Part shown: piece by piece, positions 51,945 to 63,705 of the stretch
Numbering within the stretch: position 1 is the first letter of the stretch
Layout of the letters: every line of letters starts with the position of its first letter
From: Acanthornis magna
Taxonomy: Eukaryota > Chordata > Aves > Passeriformes > Acanthizidae
DNA length: 64,000 nt
Direction: 5' to 3'
Assembly: GCA_036785705.1 (NCBI GenBank)
Contig: JAWUZG010001063.1
Location: 1-64,000, forward strand
The notes under the pieces: model-generated
What the model saw: the letters and a program-made list of their open reading frames with translations, nothing else
What the model was told of the DNA's origin: nothing
Databases searched by the model: none
Translations under genes and position numbers: made by a program

Positions 51945-54900
51945 AAGGACTTTCAGCAGAATTCAAGGCCAAAACAACACACGCTGGCCCTCTGAAAGAC
52001 ACCTGGAGACATTTGCAAATAGCACATGCTCCAAGTGCCTGCACCACGTTCCAAGGCAAAGCAGCCGGCCCAAAGCATCCTGCTACAACCTCCCAGGCGG
52101 CTCCCGACTGCTACAGAGCACTCAGCTCCAAAGCACTCCCAGGCCTTCCAGCCTCACAGCCCACAGGCCTACAGCCTTCTGCAGAGCCCTGAGCTCACCT
52201 GCACTCACACACCTACCATGGGCACCTGCCACAGCTCTCCGGCCATGAGAGACAGACGTGTGCTCTCAGGCACTCACAGCCATTCCAAGCTGACATCCCA
52301 GGGCCCTTTGATCTCATCAGGCACCGCTGCTATGTCACAGGCACTCCCTGCACTTCCACGGGGCCGTCCCAGGGCTCTCGAGGCTCCTCAAGAACACTGA
52401 GGGCACACACAACCCCAGCGGCTCCATAGGGACATGCCACGACTCTCCCATTTGACAAACCTCTCTGCACGCACATCACGGCCTTCAACAGGCTCTCAGG
52501 GCTGACAGCCCACGAGTCTCACGCTGCTAAGGTGCCGCCAGCTCACAGGCACTCACAGGGCCTCCATGGCGACATCCCTGCACCCTCCATCCTCCTCAAG
52601 AGCGGGCAAGTCCCTGACACTCACACTTGCCCCCTGGGCACACTCCAGCCATCTCCAGGCTGCCAAAGAGCCACGAGGCCACATCTTGTCACAGGAACTC
52701 CCTGGAGACACGCCAGAGATATCCAGCTTTCAAAAGAACACTGAGCTCACAGGCTGTCCCAGGACAGCCATAGGCACACGCCAGGAGTCCACACGCTGCC
52801 CAGAAGCCCTGGTGTCACAAGCACTCACTCCCAGCACCTCGGTGCTGACATCCCAGGTGGCTCCACGCTGCTAAAGAGATGTGATGGCACAGGCACTTTT
52901 ACATCACTCCAAGAGTCATAGGAAAGCTATCGGGAAAGAAAGATTTCATGGAAAAGCCACAGCAGGACAAGCTTCCTTGCTAAGCTTCACTCTACTACTT
53001 ATACCATGCTTAAAGCACAGTGAGGAAAAGCAACAAACAAAAATCCAGAGTCAATCAATCCAAAATGAAATCAAACCCAAATTATCTCTGTCTGTCTGTC
53101 CGTGTGCGTGAGGCTGTGTCTCTAAAGAAGAGAAAGGGTCAGGATAAGAAGAACATGGCCCAAAGGCTCAAGAGCACTTCCCTTAAGAGCACTTCAGCTT
53201 GAGCAACACTTCACTTGATAACTCAAATTCAAATGAACAGCTTAGGGCAGGAACAGCAGTTAAGAGCATTTCAACTGAACTGGACTTCAACTACACAACG
53301 CTTCACTTAGAACTGAGCTGGAACCCAAGACCTCAGCAAAGGATCCACACAGCCCTTACCATAGCACTGCAGGAACTTCGAGACCTAACTTAGGGACAAA
53401 CCTAAAGCACTTCTGAATCCACCAGAGCAGCCCCTCTCCCACATTGCAGAGAGCGCATGCACACCTGCACTCCCACAAGCACACAAAGAGGCTCTACGAG
53501 GCAAAATTCCCCTCCAAGCTACTGAAATACTCCTTTCACGTGCCTTGCCATCTTCTCAGCGGCCAAAGCCTGAGGCCTCGGGGAGCAGCAGGATCGGGGG
53601 CCCAGGAGCCGTGCTCCTTCGCGGATGCCCCGAGTGCAGCAAACGGGACAGCTGCCGGCTGGCAGAGGCCCCACGCACAGGGACTTTGCTGCTCACCGCT
53701 GCTGCGGCCCAGCACAGCTGCCAGGGCCTCCTTTGGCACCCCTGCTTACAGGGCCCCGAGGCATGGCCTTTAGTTACAACAAGCCTTCAGCCTGGCCCCA
53801 CTTCTCATCAGCAGCTTTCCCTGAACACGGGACAACACCAATGTGATGCCATCCAGGCAAAAACAAATTTCAAAGTCTGTTCAACAGGCAAAAAAAGCAG
53901 GAGCACCTTAGAACACAGCACTTCCTGGCAGCACACAGCGTTTCTCAGAAGCTCCACAGCACCTCAGCCCCGCTGCCTTCGTCAAGGCCAAGGCCTCAGC
54001 AGCATTTCTCATATCATGCTGCAGCCTGAAAAAAGGGCAGGGGGGGATGCACCAGCACAAGCAGGGACATCACACCTGCCCACAGGCTCCCCATGCTCAC
54101 ATCCCATGGCATCCCGGGGCTCTCTCAGCTTCCAAAGACCTCTGAGGTCACGGGCTCTCACAGTGCCTCCATGGGGACATCCCACGTGTCTCTAAGTGCT
54201 AAGGAGCTCTTTTGCAACTGCCACTCCCTGGCCTTCCAGGGGGACATGCCAGGGCTCTCTCTATCTTCCTAAACAACACACACAACAAGGGCAATGCCAG
54301 GGCCTGCAGGGTAACATCCCGGCAATCTGCACACTGATAAGGAGCCACGCTGTCACAGCAACTCACAGGGCATGGCCTGTGACATTCCCTCCGTCTCCCT
54401 GCTGCTGCTGGACAGCTCTGATGTCACAGGCACTCACCTCTGGCCCCTGCAGCCATTCCAGGCCTTTCCATGCTGCCAAAGCGCTCTGATGTCACAGACA
54501 CGCACTGTGGCTTCATGGCCACATGCCAAGGCTCTCCAGGCTGCAAAAGAGCCCTTTAGCCACAGGCACTTACACAGGTGCCATGGGCACATCTTAGTGC
54601 TCCCTCTGCTCATAGGAACCCCGAGGTCACCAGATATCCTGGCGGCTCCGTGGCCACATCCCCAGGCTCTCCAGGCTGCTCAAGAGCTCTGATCTCACCT
54701 GCACTCACACAAGCTCCTCGGGGACATCTGTCGCTGCTGTGCTGGCAGATTCACACAAAGCCTCCCAGAGCAGCCTGGCCACTGAGTCACGAGGGCCAGA
54801 GAGCAGCCCTTGGCTTTCTCAACTCCTTCTCAGACACAGGAGCCTTGGCGGCGGCTGCATCCAATCCCAGCCTCACACTTAAAGCCAGTGCTTTAAGTAA

Positions 54901-55407
54901 CTCTGTCCCGCAGCACTTACAAATGGCCCATCTGATCTATTCCTAGAAAAGCAGCTCTTCCCTAACACAAATGATTCGACACAGACAACTCAATCCCAAT
55001 TACTGACCACTCCATAGAAAAGCTAAACCTACTCCTGGGAGCCTACACAGAGTACAATGGAGTGTACTCTATGAAAACAATAGGAAAGCAGTCATATCTT
55101 ACAGCAAGCAAAAAAACCCAATTCCCAAGTAGAGCTCCATGTAACTCACCACACCAACACTCCTGGGCAGCTCTCTCTCCCTTCACCACCAACAGTGCCC
55201 TTGCTTGCTGTCCACTTCCCCAGCAGGAGCCCTCACACACTCCAAGGAGGAACACGCTAGAAAAACCTCCCCTAGGAAAGGGGACTGACTGCACATTGAC
55301 ACTCTCAAGGGACTGACTGTCAGGCAGACGCCTGCAACTCCCGGCAGCAGCTCAGCTGCCAAATCTTTGCCTCACTAGCAGCACCTTCATGCAGGCTTCC
55401 TTGCCAG
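51945..55407 (+). repeat. Repeat unit 16
   Basis: This is a full 3,463-bp copy of the 15-17 group. Domain A is 52184-52889, the CpG patch 53537-53709 and domain B 54049-54752. It shares TATGTCACAGG near 52332 with unit 17 only. One base at 52719 (GAGATATCC) belongs to the other unit-727 haplotype, while all seven linked sites stay in the first haplotype. Confidence 0.97.
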
Positions 55408-58400
55408 AAGGACTTTCAGCAGAATTCAAGGCCAAAACAACACACGCTGGCCCTCTGAAAGACACCTGGAGACATTTGCAAATAGCACATGCTCCAAGTG
55501 CCTGCACCACGTTCCAAGGCAAAGCAGCCGGCCCAAAGCATCCTGCTACAACCTCCCAGGCGGCTCCCGACTGCTACAGAGCACTCAGCTCCAAAGCACT
55601 CCCAGGCCTTCCAGCCTCACAGCCCACAGGCCTACAGCCTTCTGCAGAGCCCTGAGCTCACCTGCACTCACACACCTACCATGGGCACCTGCCACAGCTC
55701 TCCGGCCATGAGAGACAGACGTGTGCTCTCAGGCACTCACAGCCATTCCAAGCTGACATCCCAGGGCCCTTTGATCTCATCAGGCACCGCTGCTATGTCA
55801 CAGGCACTCCCTGCACTTCCACGGGGCCGTCCCAGGGCTCTCGAGGCTCCTCAAGAACACTGAGGGCACACACAACCCCAGCGGCTCCATAGGGACATGC
55901 CACGACTCTCCCATTTGACAAACCTCTCTGCACGCACATCACGGCCTTCAACAGGCTCTCAGGGCTGACAGCCCACGAGTCTCACGCTGCTAAGGTGCCG
56001 CCAGCTCACAGGCACTCACAGGGCCTCCATGGCGACATCCCTGCACCCTCCATCCTCCTCAAGAGCGGGCAAGTCCCTGACACTCACACTTGCCCCCTGG
56101 GCACACTCCAGCCATCTCCAGGCTGCCAAAGAGCCACGAGGCCACATCTTGTCACAGGAACTCCCTGGAGACACGCCAGAGCTATCCAGCTTTCAAAAGA
56201 ACACTGAGCTCACAGGCTGTCCCAGGACAGCCATAGGCACACGCCAGGAGTCCACACGCTGCCCAGAAGCCCTGGTGTCACAAGCACTCACTCCCAGCAC
56301 CTCGGTGCTGACATCCCAGGTGGCTCCACGCTGCTAAAGAGATGTGATGGCACAGGCACTTTTACATCACTCCAAGAGTCATAGGAAAGCTATCGGGAAA
56401 GAAAGATTTCATGGAAAAGCCACAGCAGGACAAGCTTCCTTGCTAAGCTTCACTCTACTACTTATACCATGCTTAAAGCACAGTGAGGAAAAGCAACAAA
56501 CAAAAATCCAGAGTCAATCAATCCAAAATGAAATCAAACCCAAATTATCTCTGTCTGTCTGTCCGTGTGCGTGAGGCTGTGTCTCTAAAGAAGAGAAAGG
56601 GTCAGGATAAGAAGAACATGGCCCAAAGGCTCAAGAGCACTTCCCTTAAGAGCACTTCAGCTTGAGCAACACTTCACTTGATAACTCAAATTCAAATGAA
56701 CAGCTTAGGGCAGGAACAGCAGTTAAGAGCATTTCAACTGAACTGGACTTCAACTACACAACGCTTCACTTAGAACTGAGCTGGAACCCAAGACCTCAGC
56801 AAAGGATCCACACAGCCCTTACCATAGCACTGCAGGAACTTCGAGACCTAACTTAGGGACAAACCTAAAGCACTTCTGAATCCACCAGAGCAGCCCCTCT
56901 CCCACATTGCAGAGAGCGCATGCACACCTGCACTCCCACAAGCACACAAAGAGGCTCTACGAGGCAAAATTCCCCTCCAAGCTACTGAAATACTCCTTTC
57001 ACGTGCCTTGCCATCTTCTCAGCGGCCAAAGCCTGAGGCCTCGGGGAGCAGCAGGATCGGGGGCCCAGGAGCCGTGCTCCTTCGCGGATGCCCCGAGTGC
57101 AGCAAACGGGACAGCTGCCGGCTGGCAGAGGCCCCACGCACAGGGACTTTGCTGCTCACCGCTGCTGCGGCCCAGCACAGCTGCCAGGGCCTCCTTTGGC
57201 ACCCCTGCTTACAGGGCCCCGAGGCATGGCCTTTAGTTACAACAAGCCTTCAGCCTGGCCCCACTTCTCATCAGCAGCTTTCCCTGAACACGGGACAACA
57301 CCAATGTGATGCCATCCAGGCAAAAACAAATTTCAAAGTCTGTTCAACAGGCAAAAAAAGCAGGAGCACCTTAGAACACAGCACTTCCTGGCAGCACACA
57401 GCGTTTCTCAGAAGCTCCACAGCACCTCAGCCCCGCTGCCTTCGTCAAGGCCAAGGCCTCAGCAGCATTTCTCATATCATGCTGCAGCCTGAAAAAAGGG
57501 CAGGGGGGGATGCACCAGCACAAGCAGGGACATCACACCTGCCCACAGGCTCCCCATGCTCACATCCCATGGCATCCCGGGGCTCTCTCAGCTTCCAAAG
57601 ACCTCTGAGGTCACGGGCTCTCACAGTGCCTCCATGGGGACATCCCACGTGTCTCTAAGTGCTAAGGAGCTCTTTTGCAACTGCCACTCCCTGGCCTTCC
57701 AGGGGGACATGCCAGGGCTCTCTCTATCTTCCTAAACAACACACACAACAAGGGCAATGCCAGGGCCTGCAGGGTAACATCCCGGCAATCTGCACACTGA
57801 TAAGGAGCCACGCTGTCACAGCAACTCACAGGGCATGGCCTGTGACATTCCCTCCGTCTCCCTGCTGCTGCTGGACAGCTCTGATGTCACAGGCACTCAC
57901 CTCTGGCCCCTGCAGCCATTCCAGGCCTTTCCATGCTGCCAAAGCGCTCTGATGTCACAGACACGCACTGTGGCTTCATGGCCACATGCCAAGGCTCTCC
58001 AGGCTGCAAAAGAGCCCTTTAGCCACAGGCACTTACACAGGTGCCATGGGCACATCTTAGTGCTCCCTCTGCTCATAGGAACCCCGAGGTCACCAGATAT
58101 CCTGGCGGCTCCGTGGCCACATCCCCAGGCTCTCCAGGCTGCTCAAGAGCTCTGATCTCACCTGCACTCACACAAGCTCCTCGGGGACATCTGTCGCTGC
58201 TGTGCTGGCAGATTCACACAAAGCCTCCCAGAGCAGCCTGGCCACTGAGTCACGAGGGCCAGAGAGCAGCCCTTGGCTTTCTCAACTCCTTCTCAGACAC
58301 AGGAGCCTTGGCGGCGGCTGCATCCAATCCCAGCCTCACACTTAAAGCCAGTGCTTTAAGTAACTCTGTCCCGCAGCACTTACAAATGGCCCATCTGATC

Positions 58401-58870
58401 TATTCCTAGAAAAGCAGCTCTTCCCTAACACAAATGATTCGACACAGACAACTCAATCCCAATTACTGACCACTCCATAGAAAAGCTAAACCTACTCCTG
58501 GGAGCCTACACAGAGTACAATGGAGTGCACTCTATGAAAACAATAGGAAAGCAGTCATATCTTACAGCAAGCAAAAAAACCCAATTCCCAAGTAGAGCTC
58601 CATGTAACTCACCACACCAACACTCCTGGGCAGCTCTCTCTCCCTTCACCACCAACAGTGCCCTTGCTTGCTGTCCACTTCCCCAGCAGGAGCCCTCACA
58701 CACTCCAAGGAGGAACACGCTAGAAAAACCTCCCCTAGGAAAGGGGACTGACTGCACATTGACACTCTCAAGGGACTGACTGTCAGGCAGACGCCTGCAA
58801 CTCCCGGCAGCAGCTCAGCTGCCAAATCTTTGCCTCACTAGCAGCACCTTCATGCAGGCTTCCTTGCCAG
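55408..58870 (+). repeat. Repeat unit 17
   Basis: This is a full 3,463-bp copy of the 15-17 group. Domain A is 55647-56352, the CpG patch 57000-57172 and domain B 57512-58215. It equals unit 16 at most variable sites but has GAGCTATCC in domain A. In the tail it returns to GTGCAC (about 58526) where units 14-16 have GTGTAC. Confidence 0.97.
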
Positions 58871-59918
58871 AAGGACTTTCAGCAGAATTCAAGGCCAAAA
58901 CAACACACGCTGGCCCTCTGAAAGACACCTGGAGACATTTGCAAATAGCACATGCTCCAAGTGCCTGCACCACGTTCCAAGGCAAAGCAGCCGGCCCAAA
59001 GCATCCTGCTACAACCTCCCAGGCGGCTCCCGACTGCTACAGAGCACTCAGCTCCAAAGCACTCCCAGGCCTTCCAGCCTCACAGCCCACAGGCCTACAG
59101 CCTTCTGCAGAGCCCTGAGCTCACCTGCACTCACACACCTACCATGGGCACCTGCCACACCTCTCCGGCCATGAGAGACAGACGTGTGCTCTCAGGCACT
59201 CACAGCCATTCCAAGCTGACATCCCAGGGCCCTTTGATCTCATCAGGCACCGCTGCTATGGCACAGGCACTCCCTGCGCTTCCACGGGGCCATCCCAGGG
59301 CTCTCGAGGCTCCTCAAGAACACTGAGGGCACACACAACCCCAGCGGCTCCATAGGGACATGCCACGACTCTCCCATTTGACAAACCTCTCTGCACGCAC
59401 ATCACGGCCTTCAACAGGCTCTCAGGGCTGACAGCCCACGAGTCTCACGCTGCTAAGGCGCCGCCAGCTCACGGCCACTCACAGGGCCTCCATGGGGACA
59501 TCCCTGCACCCTCCATCCTCCTCAAGAGCTGGCAAGTCCCTGACACTCACACTTGCCCCCTGGGCACACTCCAGCCATCTCCAGGCTGCCAAAGAGTCAG
59601 GAGGTCACATCTCAGCACAGGAACTCCCTGGGGACACGCCAGAGATATCCAGCTTTCAAAAGAACACTGAGCTCACAGGCTGTCCCAGGACAGCCATAGG
59701 CACATGCCAGGAGTCCACACGCTGCCCAGAAGCCCTGGTGTCACAGGCACTCACTCCCAGCACCTCAGTGCTGACATCCCAGGTGGCTCCACGCTGCTAA
59801 AGAGATGTGATGGCACAGGCACTTTTACATCACTCCAAGAATCATAGGAAAGCTATCGGGAAAGAAAGATTTCATGGAAAAGCCACAGCAGGACAAGCTT
59901 CCTTGCCAAGCTTCACTC

Positions 59919-60863
59919 ACTCACTAAAGAGATGTGATGGCACAGGCACTTGCACATCAGTCCAAGAATCATAGGAAAGCTATCGGGAAACAAAGATTTC
60001 ATAGCAAAGCCACAGCAGGACAAGATTCCTTGCCAAGCTTCACTCTACTACCTACACCATGCTTAAGGCACAGCGAGGAAATGAAACAAAATAAATCCAA
60101 TCAATCCAAAATGAAATTAAACCAAAATTACCTATGTCTGTCTGTCTGTGTCTGTGTATGTGTGCGAGTGTCTCCAAAGGAGAGAAAGTGTCGGGATTAC
60201 ATGAACACGCTTGAAAGGCTCAAGAGCACTTCACTTAACAGTACGTCCATTTGAGCAACATTTAAATTTCTACCTTCAAATTAACCACCTAGCAGAGGAA
60301 CAACACTTAACAGCATTTAATCCTAACCATATTTCAAGTTAATAAGACTTCACATAGAAATGAACTCAAGCCCAACACCTCTGAAAAAACCCCCACAGGA
60401 TTTACCATCTCTCAATAGTAATTTTACTTACAGGCAGAACTTCCTTGCACTTCTAAACTACTTCAGAATCCAGGAGAGCAGCCCCTCTGCCACATTCTGG
60501 AGAGGACACGCACACTGGCACGCAATGTTTACCATTCAGGCAAAAACAAGGCTGTTTTTTTCCAAGGCTGTTACGATAAAAAAAAACAAAACAGGACCAC
60601 GTTAGACAGCAGCACTTCCTGGGAGCACACAGTGTTTCTCATAAGCTCAAGAGCTGCTCAGCCAAGTGCAGTTCCTCAAGGCCGATGCCTAAGGAGCATT
60701 TCTCAGATCATGGTGGGGCTCAAAAAGGGAAGGAGAGAGGAATGCACCACCACAAGCTGGGAGATCAAATTTCATTACATGCCCCCCTGCAGACATCCCA
60801 TTTCATCACAGCTGTCTTAAGCCTCCATAGACTTCTGAGCTCACAGGCACTCACAGGGGCTCC
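59919..60863 (+). repeat. Diverged repeat module embedded in unit 18
   Basis: The module restarts at unit position 928 (TAAAGAGATGTGATGG at 59925), just after the same stretch has been read once. By eye it aligns to unit positions 928-1525 at roughly 80-85% identity at first and less later. It then jumps from about unit 1526 to about 1895, joining CACTGGCACG to CAATGTTTACC near 60522. It continues diverged to about unit 2230. There, inside CTCCATGGGGACATC, domain B sequence passes directly into domain A sequence at unit 619-633. No gene is recognised in it. Its divergence far exceeds that between any two plain units, so it belongs to an older or separate repeat lineage. Confidence 0.88.
60134..60172 (+). 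repeat. TCTG/TGTG microsatellite in the diverged module
   Basis: An imperfect run of TCTG and TGTG steps with TGTATGTGTGCGAG corresponds to the TCTG tract at unit 1143-1158. It is longer than in the plain units, as expected for a copy that has evolved separately. Confidence 0.75.
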
Positions 60864-61187
60864 ATGGGGACATCTCTGCACTCTCCATCCTCATCAAGAG
60901 CTGGCAAGTCCCTGACACTCACACTTGCCCCCTGGGCACACTCCAGCCATCTCCAGGCTGCCAAAGAGCCAGCAGGTCACATCTCGGCACAGGAACTCCC
61001 TGGGGACACGCCAGAGATATCCAGCTTTCAAAAGAACACTGAGCTCACAGGCTGTCCCAGGACAGCCATAGGCACATGCCAGGAGTCCACACGCTGCCCA
61101 GAAGCCCTGGTGTCACAAGCACTCACTCCCAGCACCTCGGTGCTGACATCCCAGGCGGCTCCACGCTGCTAAAGAGATGTGATGGCA
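60829..61187 (+). repeat. Second, partial domain A in unit 18
   Basis: About five 68-bp subrepeats (unit positions 587-945) occur here a second time. The first (about 60829-60898) is of the diverged lineage, with TCTCTGCACTC and CTCATCAAGAGCTGG. The next begins GAGCCAGCAGGTCAC, a third form of the unit-727 haplotype. Past about 60980 the sequence is that of plain units. Confidence 0.8.
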
Positions 61188-63705
61188 CAGGCACTTTTAC
61201 ATCACTCCAAGAATCATAGGAAAGCTATCGGGAAAGAAAGATTTCATGGAAAAGCCACAGCAGGACAAGCTTCCTTGCTAAGCTTCACTCTACTACTTAT
61301 ACCATGCTTAAAGCACAGTGAGGAAAAGCAACAAACAAAAATCCAGAGTCAATCAATCCAAAATGAAATCAAACCCAAATTATCTCTGTCTGTCTGTCCG
61401 TGTGCGTGAGGCTGTGTCTCTAAAGAAGAGAAAGGGTCAGGATAAGAAGAACATGGCCCAAAGGCTCAAGAGCACTTCCCTTAAGAGCACTTCAGCTTGA
61501 GCAACACTTCACTTGATAACTCAAATTCAAATGAACAGCTTAGGGCAGGAACAGCAGTTAAGAGCATTTCAACTGAACTGGACTTCAACTACACAACGCT
61601 TCACTTAGAACTGAGCTGGAACCCAAGACCTCAGCAAAGGATCCACACAGCCCTTACCATAGCACTGCAGGAACTTCGAGACCTAACTTAGGGACAAACC
61701 TAAAGCACTTCTGAATCCACCAGAGCAGCCCCTCTCCCACATTGCAGAGAGCGCATGCACACCTGCACTCCCACAAGCACACAAAGAGGCTCTACGAGGC
61801 AAAATTCCCCTCCAAGCTACTGAAATACTCCTTTCACGTGCCTTGCCATCTTCTCAGCGGCCAAAGCCTGAGGCCTCGGGGAGCGGCAGGATCGGGGGCC
61901 CAGGAGCCGTGCTCCTTCGCGGATCCCCCGAGTGCAGCAAACGGGACAGCTGCCGGCTGGCAGAGGCCCCACGCACAGGGACTTTGCTGCTCACCGCTGC
62001 TGCGGCCCAGCACAGCTGCCAGGGCCTCCTTTGGCACCCCTGCTTACAGGGCCCCGAGGCATGGCCTTTAGTCACAACAAGCCTTCAGCCTGGCCCCACT
62101 TCCCATCGGCAGCTTTCCCTGAACACGGGACAACACCAATGTGATGCCATCCAGGCAAAAACAAATTTCAAAGTCTGTTCAACAGGCAAAAAAAGCAGGA
62201 GCACCTTAGAACACAGCACTTCCTGGCAGCACACAGCGTTTCTCAGAAGCTCCACAGCACCTCAGCCCCGCTGCCTTCGTCAAGGCCAAGGCCTCAGCAG
62301 CATTTCTCATATCATGCTGCAGCCTGAAAAAAGGGCAGGGGGGGATGCACCAGCACAAGCAGGGACATCACACCTGCCCACAGGCTCCCCATGCTCACAT
62401 CCCATGGCATCCCGGGGCTCTCTCAGCTTCCAAAGACCTCTGAGGTCACGGGCTCTCACAGTGCCTCCATGGGGACATCCCACGTGTCTCTAAGTGCTAA
62501 GGAGCTCTTTTGCAACTGCCACTCCCTGGCCTTCCAGGGGGACATGCCAGGGCTCTCTCTATCTTCCTAAACAACACACACAACAAGGGCAATGCCAGGG
62601 CCTGCAGGCTAACATCCCGGCAATCTGCACACTGATAAGGAGCCACGCTGTCACAGCAACTCACAGGGCATGGCCTGTGACATTCCCTCCGTCTCCCTGC
62701 TGCTGCTGGACAGCTCTGATGTCACAGGCACTCATCTCTGGCCCCTGCAGCCATTCCAGGCCTTTCCATGCTGCCAAAGCGCTCTGATGTCACAGACACG
62801 CACTGTGGCTTCATGGCCACATGCCAAGGCTCTCCAGGCTGCAAAAGAGCCCTTTAGCCACAGGCACTTACACAGGTGCCATGGGCACATCTTAGTGCTC
62901 CCTCTGCTCATAGGAACCCCGAGGTCACCAGATATCCTGGCGGCTCCGTGGCCACATCCCCAGGCTCTCCAGGCTGCTCAAGAGCTCTGATCTCACCTGC
63001 ACTCACACAAGCTCCTCGGGGACATCTGTCGCTGCTGTGCTGGCAGATTCACACAAAGCCTCCCAGAGCAGCCTGGCCACTGAGTCACGAGGGCCAGAGA
63101 GCAGCCCTTGGCTTTCTCAACTCCTTCTCAGACACAGGAGCCTTGGCGGCGGCTGCATCCAATCCCAGCCTCACACTTAAAGCCAGTGCTTTAAGTAACT
63201 CTGTCCCGCAGCACTTACAAATGGCCCATCTGATCTATTCCTAGAAAAGCAGCTCTTCCCTAACACAAATGATTTGACACAGACAACTCAATCCCAATTA
63301 CTGACCACTCCATAGAAAAGCTAAACCTACTCCTGGGAGGCTACACAGAGTACAATGGAGTGCACTCTATGAAAACAATAGGAAAGCAGTCATATCTTAC
63401 AGCAAGCAAAAAAACCCAATTCCCAAGTAGAGCTCCATGTAACTCACCACACCAACACTCCTGGGCAGCTCTCTCTCCCTTCACCACCAACAGTGCCCTT
63501 GCTTGCTGTCCACTTCCCCAGCAGGAGCCCTCACACACTCCAAGGAGGAACACGCTAGAAAAACCTCCCCTAGGAAAGGGGACTGACTGCACATTGACAC
63601 TCTCAAGGGACTGACTGTCAGGCAGACGCCTGCAACTCCCGGCAGCAGCTCAGCTGCCAAATCTTTGCCTCACTAGCAGCACCTTCATGCAGGCTTCCTT
63701 GCCAG

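Larger units (their letters stand above)
58871..63705 (+). repeat. Composite repeat unit 18 (4,835 bp)
   Basis: This unit is 1,372 bp longer than a plain unit. Bases 58871 to about 59905 follow unit positions 1-1035. A diverged relative of the repeat then runs to about 60960. From there plain sequence resumes at unit position about 720 and continues to 3463. Unit positions of roughly 620-1048 are therefore present twice. The full CpG patch is at 61835-62007 and full domain B at 62347-63050. The CpG patch combines CTCGGGG, as in units 1-7, with GAGCGGC, as in units 8-14. Private changes include CTTCCCATCGG (about 62103), GCAGGCTAAC (about 62608), GATTTGAC (about 63275) and GGGAGGCTAC (about 63340). 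Confidence 0.95.

Noticed and set aside
59919..60863. Diverged module as a transposon insertion
   Set aside because: Nearly all of it aligns to parts of the repeat unit itself, and I see no terminal repeats, target-site duplication or transposase. It is a repeat relative, not a foreign element.
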